The notes under the pieces were generated by a model. The model saw only the letters and a program-made list of their open reading frames with translations. It did not search any database and was not told the DNA's origin. Positions 6,874 to 14,869 of a stretch of DNA of 21,962 bases are shown piece after piece. Source of the DNA: M0108 sp964523415 (GTDB lineage: Bacteria > Pseudomonadota > Gammaproteobacteria > Chromatiales > Chromatiaceae); contig CAZFZB010000041.1 in NCBI GenBank assembly GCA_964523415.1, positions 1 through 21,962 of the forward strand, in the 5' to 3' direction. Made by a program: the position numbers and the translations under genes. Position 1 is the first letter of the stretch; every line of letters begins with the position of its first letter.

Positions 6874-9411
6874 TTGTCCCACCGGAGCAATAACTCCCCG
6901 CCCCAGGGTCCGGGTCTCGGCGCCCTCCTGCCCACGACCCCGGTGGAGGACAATGCCTGGGATGAACTGCGCCTTGCGGGCGGGGATCAGCGGCCCCTGT
7001 GGTCACGATTTCTTGGTCTGCTGGCTGCCCCCTCGGCAAGCCCTGGTTTGCCGGAGGATCTGGATCGGCGCCTGGTTCAGATCCATGAGCAAATACAGAG
7101 GGATGGGGTTACTCATAATGTTTATGGCGCCGATGGCATGGCAACGCGCCCCTGGTCACTGGAGTTGTTGCCCCTCCTGATCGGATCAAAGGACTGGGCG
7201 GAAATCGAGCGGGGGCTCGTGCAGCGCACCGAGTTGTTGGAGATGATGCTGGAGGATCTCTACGGGGCGCGGCAACTCCTGCACAAGGGCCTTCTGCCCC
7301 CCGCCCTGCTGTTACGCCATCCTGGCTATGTTCGCCCTCTGCAAGGGGCCCACCCCGCGGGTGGTCAACGATTGCTGATCGTGGCCTTTGATATCGCCCG
7401 CGGGCCCGATGGTTCCTGGTGGGTTGTCGCCCAGCGCACCCAGGGGCCCCCGGGTCTGGGGTATGTGCTGCACAATCGCCTCTTGGTATCAGCGCAATTT
7501 CCCGACATCTTTCGGGAGATGCGGGTTCAGCACATCGCCAGCAGCTACCAGCGACTCCTGAATGCCTTGGAGGGTCCAGCGCGCGAGGCCGCGGCTGGTC
7601 ACACCCCCCGCATAGTGCTCCTCACGGCGGGGCCTTACAGCGAAACCTGGTTCGAGCAGGCCTACCTGGCGCGTTATTTGGGCCTGCCTTTGGTCGAGGG
7701 TGGTGACCTGACCGTGCGCGGGGAGCGCTTGTATCTGAAGACCGTGGCAGGGTTGGAACCCGTACATGGTCTGCTGCGCCGTGTGGACGACGACTGGTGT
7801 GACCCGCTGGTATTGCGCCCGGACTCGACGTTGGGCGTTCCAGGGTTGGTAGAGGCGGCGCGGGCTGGCCATGTCGTTATGGCCAATGCCCTGGGTAGTG
7901 CCTTTCTGGAATCGCCCGCTATCCAGGGCTTTTTGCCTGGCATCGCCCGGCAGGTCCTGGGGGAGAAGTTGCTGATGCCCTCCCTGCCGACCTGGTGGTG
8001 TGGAGAGCCGGCGGCCTGGGCCGATGTCAAGGAACACCTGGACGGCAAGCTGCTGCGCAGTACCTTCCCCGAGGGCGGCCGCACCTCGAAGGTCTTCCAT
8101 CTCGCCCAGGCCTCAGTCGACATGGATCCGGACGCCTGGACCGTGCAGAGCCGCCTGCCCTTTTCGCGGGCACCCATCTGGGGTGATGGCACCCTGACGC
8201 TGCGTCCCGCCCTGGTGCGGGTCTATGCCATCGCCGATGGTCAGGGACACTGGCAGCTATTGCCGGGTGGCATGACGCGCGTCGCCAAGGGCCTAGAGGC
8301 CAGTGTGTCGATGCAACGCGGTGGTACCAGTTTGGATACCTGGGTCCTGACCGACGGGCCCGTGGACCACTTCTCCCTGCTGCCCGGTCGGCTGTCCGTG
8401 GATGACGTGCAGAGCCGGCGTCGCCCCGTCAGCAGCCGTACGGGGGAGAACCTGTTCTGGCTGGGGCGCTACACGGAACGTACCGAGCATCTGGTGCGCC
8501 TGGCGCGAGCCATGTTGCGCCTGACCGCCGCCGTTGATACCACCCGAGGGTCCTTACCGGATGCCTTGTCGGCGCAAGGGATTCGGGCCGGGCTGGTGCC
8601 CCCGGGGGCGCCTTCTCTAGCCAAATTCCCGCGGCTCTTCGAAGAGGCCCTCCTGACGGGTCTTAACGATGAGAAGGGGGCATCCAGCATTGCCTTCAAT
8701 CTGTTGGCGTTGGAACGGACCACCCTCGCCTTGCGCGACCGGCTTGCGCCTGAGCAGTGGGGACTGATCCGCCGGATGCGCACGACCTTCACCTCGCTGC
8801 TCGGCTTGCCCGGTGGTGAATTGCCCCAGAGGTCGCGGGTGCAATCGGCCTTGGATCGGCTGGCGTTGCAGTTGGCCGCGGCTACGGGCGCCCAATCCGA
8901 CCGCATGATCCGGGATCATGGCTGGCGGTTCCTTACGGTGGGACGTCTCTTGGAACGGCTGGTCGGCCTCACGCAGTGCCTGGATGATTTCCTGGCTGCC
9001 GGCGCCCAGACGGGTGCCATTGGCGTGGAGGCCCTGCTCGATCTTTTCGACAGTGCCATTACCTTTCGTGCCCGCTATCAGCGTCATGAAGACTTGTTGG
9101 CCTTGGTGGATTTGCTGGTGCTCGACGACACCAATCCCCGGGCCTTCGCCGGGGTGATGCGGCGGTTAAGGACCGAACTGTCGAAACTCCCCGGGAGCCA
9201 GCAGGTCCTGGCCCCGTTGCAGGCATGGCTGCCGCAGGCGGGAGTAGGGGTCCATTTCGAGGATATGCGTGATCTTGACGATGAGGGTCTTGTTACCCTC
9301 CTGCTCGAGGTGGCGCGGCGTCTTAACCGCCTGGCCTTATCCTTGGGCGAAGAGATCGGTCATCGCTATTTCGCGCTGGCAGAGGGCACGGATCAGGTGC
9401 AGCACACGTGA
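6874..9411 (+). CDS. Circularly permuted ATP-grasp / alpha-E fusion protein
   Basis: This 845-residue protein joins a COG2308-type ATP-grasp region (about 25-515) to an alpha-E domain (about 525-840, opening GENLFWLGRYTERTEHLVRL). It is a paralogue of the two separate minus-strand genes combined in one chain. Several ligase residues of the free-standing copy are changed. The E-D-N triplet of YVLEDNL becomes A186-Q187-R188, and the KPANESGG loop becomes RSTFPEGG near 395-402, replacing the ATP-contacting Lys with Arg. The nucleotide-binding function may therefore be lost or altered; the fused subfamily may show this generally. The start is TTG at 6874, 6 bp after the upstream stop; a GTG at 6943 is an alternative nearer the conserved region. 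Its end overlaps the next gene by 4 bp, so it lies within the operon. No signal peptide is seen. Confidence 0.9.
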   Translation: MSHRSNNSPPQGPGLGALLPTTPVEDNAWDELRLAGGDQRPLWSRFLGLLAAPSASPGLPEDLDRRLVQIHEQIQRDGVTHNVYGADGMATRPWSLELLPLLIGSKDWAEIERGLVQRTELLEMMLEDLYGARQLLHKGLLPPALLLRHPGYVRPLQGAHPAGGQRLLIVAFDIARGPDGSWWVVAQRTQGPPGLGYVLHNRLLVSAQFPDIFREMRVQHIASSYQRLLNALEGPAREAAAGHTPRIVLLTAGPYSETWFEQAYLARYLGLPLVEGGDLTVRGERLYLKTVAGLEPVHGLLRRVDDDWCDPLVLRPDSTLGVPGLVEAARAGHVVMANALGSAFLESPAIQGFLPGIARQVLGEKLLMPSLPTWWCGEPAAWADVKEHLDGKLLRSTFPEGGRTSKVFHLAQASVDMDPDAWTVQSRLPFSRAPIWGDGTLTLRPALVRVYAIADGQGHWQLLPGGMTRVAKGLEASVSMQRGGTSLDTWVLTDGPVDHFSLLPGRLSVDDVQSRRRPVSSRTGENLFWLGRYTERTEHLVRLARAMLRLTAAVDTTRGSLPDALSAQGIRAGLVPPGAPSLAKFPRLFEEALLTGLNDEKGASSIAFNLLALERTTLALRDRLAPEQWGLIRRMRTTFTSLLGLPGGELPQRSRVQSALDRLALQLAAATGAQSDRMIRDHGWRFLTVGRLLERLVGLTQCLDDFLAAGAQTGAIGVEALLDLFDSAITFRARYQRHEDLLALVDLLVLDDTNPRAFAGVMRRLRTELSKLPGSQQVLAPLQAWLPQAGVGVHFEDMRDLDDEGLVTLLLEVARRLNRLALSLGEEIGHRYFALAEGTDQVQHT

Positions 9412-10394
9412 ACCTGGTGAATGGCAACCCTGAGATCGGCGGGTCTCGGCCAATCGAGGCGGATCCGGGTACCCTGGAATTGGAGGTCCTGCATGAAACC
9501 TGCTATGAGTACGAGGCGCCGGTCTCTCTTGCGCATCACCTTGCCTATCTGCGGCCCCTGACCGATGCCCACCAGGTCCTGATCAGCTATGCCATGGAGG
9601 TGAACCCACTCCCCGCCTTACGTCGCGATGGCACCGACGTGTTCGGTAACGCCGCCAGTCATTTGACGATCCAGCAACCGCATCGGGAATTGAGGGTGCT
9701 AGTCAAGGCGCGGCTGTGGGTGTCCCCGCGCTTTGGGCTGCTGGAACCCGAGGCCTCACCCGATTGGGAAGAGGTGCGTGATCGGCTGTTGTACGTCGCG
9801 CGCGCGCCCTTCGACCCAGCGGTGGAGTTCGCGCAACCCTCCCCCTATGTGCCGCGCTTGGAGGCGCTCAGGGAATATGCGCGGCCCTCCTTTCCCAGCG
9901 GACGACCCCTGGCGGCGGCGGCACTTGATTTAATGCATCGCCTCTATGCCGATTTTCGTTACGAGGCCCGCAGCACCGAGATCGACACGCCTCTGGCGGA
10001 GGCCTTTGCCCAACGGCGGGGGGTGTGCCAGGACTTCGCGCATCTGATGGTGGGTTCCCTGCGCATGCTGCGGCTGCCAGCGCGTTATGTCAGTGGCTAC
10101 CTGCGCACCGGTTCCGGTGATGACCCCCTGTTCGTCGGCGCCGACGCCTCGCATGCCTGGGTGCAGGTTTATGCGCCGGGTACCCCTGGCGTGCCTGCCG
10201 ATGGTTGGTTGGACCTGGATCCGACCAATGACCTGGTGCCCGCGAGCGGACATGTCCGCCTGGCGGTTGGTCGGGATTTCGGGGATGTCGCGCCGTTGCG
10301 TGGCGTGATTCGGGGGGGCGGCCATCATAAGTTGACGGTGGGGGTAACCACCCGCTTGATAGGGCCGGCCTCCGCCCTTGCCTCCAGGGGTTAG
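9408..10394 (+). CDS. Transglutaminase-like cysteine peptidase/ligase domain protein
   Basis: This 328-residue protein has a bacterial transglutaminase N-terminal region (about 23-110) followed by a transglutaminase core (about 165-280) of the COG1305 type. The catalytic triad is complete: Cys207 in RRGVCQDFAH, His249 in DASHAWVQVY and Asp271 in DLDPTND. It lacks the DUF2126 extension of the larger paralogue at 3535-6867. The start is GTG at 9408, overlapping the previous stop codon in a GTGA arrangement that implies translational coupling; the first 20 or so residues look unconserved. Members of this superfamily cleave or form amide bonds; the locus context suggests action on the peptide made by the ATP-grasp partners, which is inference. 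No export signal is visible. It ends 17 bp before the convergent bpt gene. Confidence 0.9.
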   Translation: MNLVNGNPEIGGSRPIEADPGTLELEVLHETCYEYEAPVSLAHHLAYLRPLTDAHQVLISYAMEVNPLPALRRDGTDVFGNAASHLTIQQPHRELRVLVKARLWVSPRFGLLEPEASPDWEEVRDRLLYVARAPFDPAVEFAQPSPYVPRLEALREYARPSFPSGRPLAAAALDLMHRLYADFRYEARSTEIDTPLAEAFAQRRGVCQDFAHLMVGSLRMLRLPARYVSGYLRTGSGDDPLFVGADASHAWVQVYAPGTPGVPADGWLDLDPTNDLVPASGHVRLAVGRDFGDVAPLRGVIRGGGHHKLTVGVTTRLIGPASALASRG

Positions 10395-10411
10395 GGTTGA
10401 GGCACGGGCTC

Positions 10412-11170
10412 CTACCTGGCCCAGGTCGCCTCGGTGATGGGTTGTCCATGTTCGAAGGTTTGCCACCGCTCCCCGAGCAGGGCCTGGATGGGCCGGTACC
10501 TGTCCTTGTAGGCCATTTTGCGACAGTCCCTGATCCAATACCCCAGGTAGAGGTACTGGAGCCCCAGGCGCCGGGCGAGGGCAATCTGGCTCAGGATTGC
10601 AAAGGCGCCCGGTGCTCGGCTGGCGTAGGCCGGGTCGAAGACGGTATAGACAGCGGACAGGGCGTTAGGGACCCGGTCGGTTACGGCCAAGGCGATCAGA
10701 CGCTCCCCGAGGCGAAATTCCAGCAGGCGGGTTTCACCGCCCCAGGGTTGGATCAGGTAATCCTGGTAACTCTCGGGGCTCAATTGGTCCGCCATGCCAC
10801 CGCCCGGGTGGCGATGGCGGATATAGGCGGCATAGAGGGCGAAATGTTCGGGCACGAACCCGGCGGGGTGGTCGCTTAGTATCAAGTCGCCGTTCTGGAT
10901 GTAATTGCGGCGTTGAGATCGGTTGAAGACGATCTGGTTGACCTCAAGGCGTACGGGCACGCAACTCTGACAGGTGCCGCAGGCAGGGCGATAGACGAAG
11001 CGCCCGGCCCGCCGGAAACCCTTTTGCAACAGGGATTCATAAAGAGGACCGCTCATAGGTGCCCTGGGATCGATGAAGAGGACGCGCTCGTCCCTTTTCG
11101 GTAAATAGGCACAGAGACGGTCCCCTGTCAGAAAGAGGGCTAACCGTTGCTGGCAGCCGGGGTTGGTCAC
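10412..11170 (-). CDS. bpt: Aspartate/glutamate leucyltransferase (Bpt, arginyltransferase-like)
   Basis: Bpt transfers Leu from leucyl-tRNA to proteins with N-terminal Asp or Glu, creating a primary N-degron recognised by ClpS-ClpAP. The 252-residue product shows the expected order: DRLCAYLPKRDERVLFIDPR (17-36), GFRRAGRFVYRPACGTCQSC (51-70) with the Cys cluster, and near the C-terminus YWIRDCRKMAYKDRYRP, a hallmark of this family. The length is typical. An open frame extends upstream to 11983, but that extension is antisense-like read-through of aat; the GTG at 11170 is chosen because it overlaps the aat stop codon (GTGA) and fits the family N-terminus. It is the second gene of an aat-bpt operon and converges on the transglutaminase gene. 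Confidence 0.93.
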   Translation of the reverse strand: MTNPGCQQRLALFLTGDRLCAYLPKRDERVLFIDPRAPMSGPLYESLLQKGFRRAGRFVYRPACGTCQSCVPVRLEVNQIVFNRSQRRNYIQNGDLILSDHPAGFVPEHFALYAAYIRHRHPGGGMADQLSPESYQDYLIQPWGGETRLLEFRLGERLIALAVTDRVPNALSAVYTVFDPAYASRAPGAFAILSQIALARRLGLQYLYLGYWIRDCRKMAYKDRYRPIQALLGERWQTFEHGQPITEATWAR

Positions 11171-11928
11171 GAGCCTGCCCCGACCTGGGGTGAAGGGGTG
11201 TGGGTTGGACCCAAGGGATCCTGTGCCCCCCCGTCCTTGCCTTCGTATTTCCAGGGCCCGGGAGTACCGGGGTCGGCGCATAGGAGGTCGAGGCTGGCCC
11301 TGAACTCGGCCCGGGGGATCTGAAACGCCCCCAGACTCAAGAGATGGTTTGTCACCATCTGGCAATCGATGAGACCAAAACCCCGTTCCTCCAGGGACCG
11401 GCAAAGGTGGACCAGGGCCACCTTGGAGGCATCGCTGACGAGGCTGAACATGGACTCGCCAAAAAACACACGGCCAAGACTGACGCCGTAGAGACCACCC
11501 ACCAAGTCCCCGTTCCGCCAGACCTCCACCGAATGGGCCCAACCAGCCCGATGCAATCGCTGGTAGGCGCGAATCATCATGGGTACCAACCAGGTGCCTT
11601 GGTTGTGGCGCAGGGAGGCGCAGGCGCCGATGACCTGATAAAAGGCCTGATCCAGGGTGATACGGAACTGTCCCCGGCGCAGCGTTTTGGCCAGGCTGCG
11701 GGAGATGTGGACCTGGTTCGGCCGCAGTATGGTCCGGGGGTCGGGGCTCCACCAGAGGATGGGATCGCCGGCGTTGAACCAGGGGAAGATGCCTTGGCGG
11801 TATGCATTGAGCAGGCGCTGTGGGTCCAGGTCGCCGCCTATGGCGAGGAGGCCATTGGGCTCCGCCTCCGCCAGGGAGACATCGGGGAAGGGCGCGGTCG
11901 GGTCCCGCGGGTCTAGAAGATGCAGCAT
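11167..11928 (-). CDS. aat: Leucyl/phenylalanyl-tRNA-protein transferase
   Basis: Aat adds Leu or Phe to proteins carrying N-terminal Arg or Lys, feeding them to the ClpS-ClpAP N-degron pathway in the cytoplasm. The 253-residue product has the full family signature: GLLAIGGDLDPQRLLNAYRQ (26-45), GIFPWF followed by LWWSPDPR, the VGGLYGVSLGRVFFGESMFS block, and DCQMVTNHLLSLGA. The C-terminal 25 residues (rich in Gly, Pro and Thr) look like an unconserved tail. The ATG at 11928 fits the family N-terminus. It overlaps bpt by 4 bp, which links both N-degron tagging activities in one transcript. The promoter should lie in the 251-bp divergent gap to 12180, but I see no convincing minus-strand box. 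Confidence 0.95.
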   Translation of the reverse strand: MLHLLDPRDPTAPFPDVSLAEAEPNGLLAIGGDLDPQRLLNAYRQGIFPWFNAGDPILWWSPDPRTILRPNQVHISRSLAKTLRRGQFRITLDQAFYQVIGACASLRHNQGTWLVPMMIRAYQRLHRAGWAHSVEVWRNGDLVGGLYGVSLGRVFFGESMFSLVSDASKVALVHLCRSLEERGFGLIDCQMVTNHLLSLGAFQIPRAEFRASLDLLCADPGTPGPWKYEGKDGGAQDPLGPTHTPSPQVGAGS

Positions 11929-12042
11929 GGATCAGGGTCCCTGTGCCGGACCCGCATGTCTCCGGCCGTTGGCGCGGGATCAAAAACTAGGGGTGACTAA
12001 GGAAAATTTGCCCCTGATGGCCCGCATGGAGTAAAAGGCAGA

Positions 12043-12053
12043 ATTGTTACAAT
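12043..12053. repeat. Small inverted repeat ATTGT-T-ACAAT
   Basis: ATTGTTACAAT is a perfect 5-1-5 inverted repeat in the 251-bp gap between aat and the divergent small gene, just upstream of a candidate plus-strand promoter. It could be an operator half-site pair or chance; the rest of the gap shows no other clear structure. Confidence 0.25.
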
Positions 12054-12063
12054 CCCTACCGGC

Positions 12064-12093
12064 TTGACCGGAGTGGACCGTGCAAAGTGTAAC
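12064..12093 (+). promoter_or_regulatory. Possible sigma-70-type promoter for the small hypothetical gene
   Basis: TTGACC (12064-12069) matches the -35 consensus at five of six positions, and TGTAAC (12088-12093) matches the -10 consensus at four, with an 18-bp spacer. It lies 86 bp upstream of the ATG at 12180. This is a pattern match only. Confidence 0.3.
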
Positions 12094-12179
12094 ACGGGGC
12101 AAGGCCGGGCCCGGATCGCGCCTTTTCCCGCCCCTGTAGCCATTCCGGGTCGTCACGCAGGGAGCGAGGTCAATTAGCC

Positions 12180-12515
12180 ATGCACTACAGAGTCTTTTAC
12201 TACTTTGAACGTTCTGGCGATACCATTTCCTCAACCAATGCCGTTGAGATGAGCGCCCGCGATATCCATCGCCAACTCCTGGGATGCCTCCATGGCAATG
12301 ACGACTATCTGGGCCTCATCGATGCCCAGGATAATATTTTGCAGATACTCTGCGAGCCTCAGTTGGAACGCTTCTGGGTCGAATTACCCCTGGAGGCCGC
12401 CAAGGCCTCTTGGGGCCGCTACATGAAGCTGGATGAACTGGTGCAATTGGTCGAGACCCTGCCCGCCATCTTTGACCGCGAAAACCTGCCGGAACTGCAT
12501 TACAAGCCCTGGTAA
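12180..12515 (+). CDS. Small protein of unknown function (111 aa)
   Basis: I do not recognise this 111-residue protein. It reads like a genuine folded cytoplasmic protein: balanced composition, pI probably acidic, no signal peptide or membrane segment, aromatic-rich N-terminus (MHYRVFYYFE), a central DDYLGLIDAQDNILQILCEP segment that looks like paired beta strands, and a helical C-terminal half ending ELHYKPW. ATG at 12180 is preceded by GGAG (12161-12164) and GAGG (12166-12169), the latter 10 nt away. It is transcribed divergently from aat and converges on hrpB, so it is probably a single-gene unit. It could be a family confined to related gammaproteobacteria, but no function can be assigned from sequence alone. 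Confidence 0.75.
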   Translation: MHYRVFYYFERSGDTISSTNAVEMSARDIHRQLLGCLHGNDDYLGLIDAQDNILQILCEPQLERFWVELPLEAAKASWGRYMKLDELVQLVETLPAIFDRENLPELHYKPW

Positions 12516-12606
12516 AGGGGGTTGTAATCCCAAGTGCCTATGAATTGGGTCCTTGGCTGGTCGATCCGACGCGCCCCAGGCAGGTGATTTCTGCCGGCCC
12601 TAGCCG

Positions 12607-14869
12607 TTATGCCCCTTTGGATTTGATACTCCTTACCATTGGCAGGGCGTTGACAGGATCCTCGGGCCAGTGGTGCTTGGGGTAACGGCCACGCATTTCA
12701 TTGCGCACCTGGACGTAGCTGCCGGTCCAGAAGCCCGGGAGGTCCCGGGTGAGTTGGATGGGCCGGTGCGCGGGGCTGAGCAACTGCACCAGGAGGGGGA
12801 CCCGGCCACTGGCGATGGTCGGGGTTTCCCGAGTCCCAAGCATCTCTTGCAGGGGCACGGGAAGGACGGGTATATCGCCGGCCAGGTAATCGATGGTGCG
12901 ACGCGCACCCGCGGGGGTGACGAGGCTGGCCGGGGCCTCCTGCTCCAGGCGTTGGCGTTGCTCCCGGTCGAGTCGGGTGGCGAGGATTGCGNNNNNNNNN
13001 NNNNNNNNNNNNNNNNNNNNNNNNNNNNNNNNNNNNNNNNNNNNNNNNNNNNNNNNNNNNNNNNNNNNNNNNNNNNNNNNNNNNNNNNNNNCCGAACAGG
13101 GCCTGGATCTCCTGCTCGCTGATGGGGAGGGCGAGCTGGATGCGGCCGTCGCGGCCGGTGGCATCGAGGCTGGCCACCACCAGATAGGGGTGGCTGAGGA
13201 GGGGGTCGTCCTGCGGCAGGGCGACACCGGAACCCTGGGCAAGGAGGTAGCGTCGCTCCTGCTCGGGACGCCGCTGGGCAATCCGATCCGGATAGGCCAG
13301 GGCGAGCAGGCCACCGCTGGTAGCAACCGCTCGCTGCTCCTGTCCTGGCATTCCCCTAACCAGGTGGCGCAGTTGCGCGGCGGCGCGGTCGATGGCGGCC
13401 AGTCGCCGCCCGTCCATGCCGCCAGGGCCCCGGTGTTCCTGGAAGGCCTGCAAGGCGAGCAGGCGTAACCCCAGGTCCGCTGAGACAGGCTCCCCGGGCC
13501 GACGGAGCCAGGGGTCGCGTTCGGAGAGGAGGGCGCAGAGATCCGCGGCCTCCCCGGCCAGATCAGGTGGCGATCCCAACAGCAGGGCGGCCAGGCGCGG
13601 ATGGATAGGGAGCCCTGCCATGGCGCGGCCGAGCCGGGTCACATGGCCACCCGCGTCCAGGGCACCCAGGCGGACGAGCAGGGCTACCCCTTGCTCCCAG
13701 GCCGGGTGCGGCGGGGCATGGAGCCACTGGAGTGCCGCCGGATCATGCACCCCCCAGAGGGCCAGTTCCAGGACCAGGGGGGCTAGATCGGATTGCAGGA
13801 TCTCGGGGGTACGGTGTCTGGGGCGACCCCACTCCTGGGACCGGGTCCAGAGCCGGAAACAGATGCCGGGGCCAAGCCGCCCGGCACGTCCGCTGCGCTG
13901 ATCCGCCGAGGCCAGCGGGATAGCCTCCGTCACCAGGCTCGTCAAACCCGACCCCGGTGTGAAACGCGGCTTGCGGGTCAGGCCCGTATCCACGACCACG
14001 CCAATACCGGGGATGGTGAGGCTGGTCTCGGCCAGGTCCGTGGCCAGTACCAGACGCCGCTGGCCATCCCTTGGCCCCGCGAGCACCCGATCCTGCTCTG
14101 GCTTTGGCAGAGTGCCATGGAGGGGCAGGATCTCGATGCCCTGCTCACCCAGGCTGACCAGCCGTTCCCGGACGCGTTCGATTTCACCGGCTCCGGGCAG
14201 AAAGACGAGCAGGTCGCCTGCATGGCAAACCAGGCCCTGACGGATGGTGGCGACGAGGGCCGGTAGCCAATCCCGCCCTGGATCCCGGTCCGCGTAGCGG
14301 ATCTCGACCGGGTAGGGCCGGCCGCCGGCTCGGATCAGGGGCGCTCCGCCCAGCATGGTCGCCAGGGGTTCGGCCTCCAGGGTGGCGGACATGGCCAGGA
14401 TGCGCAGGTCCGGTCGCAGGTTGGCGATCACGTCCAGGGTCAGGGCCAGCCCCAACGCCGCGGGCAGGTTCATCTCATGGAGCTCGTCGAAGAGGACGAT
14501 GCCCACCCCCTCTAGGGCTGGGTCCGACTGGAGGCGCCGAGTCAGGATGCCCTCGGTCAGTACCTCGATGCGGGTGCGGGGCCCGATCCGGCGCTCGAAG
14601 CGGACCTGGTAGCCCACTGTCTCGCCAAGGTCCTCGCCGAGCAGGGTCGCCATATAGGCGGCGGTAAGGCGTGCAGCAGGACGGCGTGGCTCCAGCATGA
14701 GAATGCGTTGGCCCGCCAGCCAGTCCTGGTCGAGGAGGGCCAGGGGAACGCGGGTGGATTTGCCGGAGCCCGTGGGGGCCTGGAGCAGGGCATGCCCTCT
14801 CCGCAGGGCGGCGAGGAGGTCATCCATGACCCCGGCGATGGGGGGAGGTTCGGGCGCGTCTGGGTTCAA
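12607..14869 (-). CDS. hrpB: ATP-dependent RNA helicase HrpB (DExH), assembly gap inside
   Basis: HrpB is a DEAH/RHA-type helicase whose cellular role remains poorly defined. Motifs appear in order: Walker A APTGSGKST (31-39), DELHE (128-132, where many HrpB proteins have DEFHE), SAT (161-163), motif V ATDLAETSLTIPG (276-288) and motif VI QRSGRAGR (324-331), followed by helicase-associated regions. A 100-N gap (12992-13091) follows residue 592. Downstream, the HrpB C-terminal domain continues in a different frame, from AILATRLDRE to the stop at 12607 (about 127 residues, including QLTRDLPGFW and RGRYPKHHWPEDP). The sum of about 720 residues is short of the usual 800-850, so roughly 80-130 codons are missing in the gap. 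The start is TTG at 14869, overlapping the upstream chelatase stop codon (TTGA); an ATG at codon 15 is an alternative. Confidence 0.92.
12992..13091. other. Assembly gap of 100 N inside hrpB
   Basis: There are exactly 100 N. The coding part before the gap ends two bases into a codon and the part after it starts with the third base of a codon, so the true length must be divisible by 3, which 100 is not. The apparent frameshift in hrpB is therefore produced by the placeholder and should not be read as a pseudogene. Confidence 0.92.

Noticed and set aside
11171..11983. An open frame on the minus strand runs from 11983 through bpt, giving a 523-residue protein.
   Set aside because: The upstream 271 codons are a Pro/Arg/Gly-rich out-of-frame reading of aat. 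The GTG at 11170 overlapping the aat stop codon gives the normal Bpt N-terminus and length.
12516..12606. Searched the gap between the convergent small gene and hrpB for an intrinsic terminator.
   Set aside because: No hairpin followed by a T-run is visible.
12698..13091. hrpB read as a frameshifted pseudogene.
   Set aside because: The shift coincides with a 100-N placeholder and both flanking parts are well conserved in their own frames.
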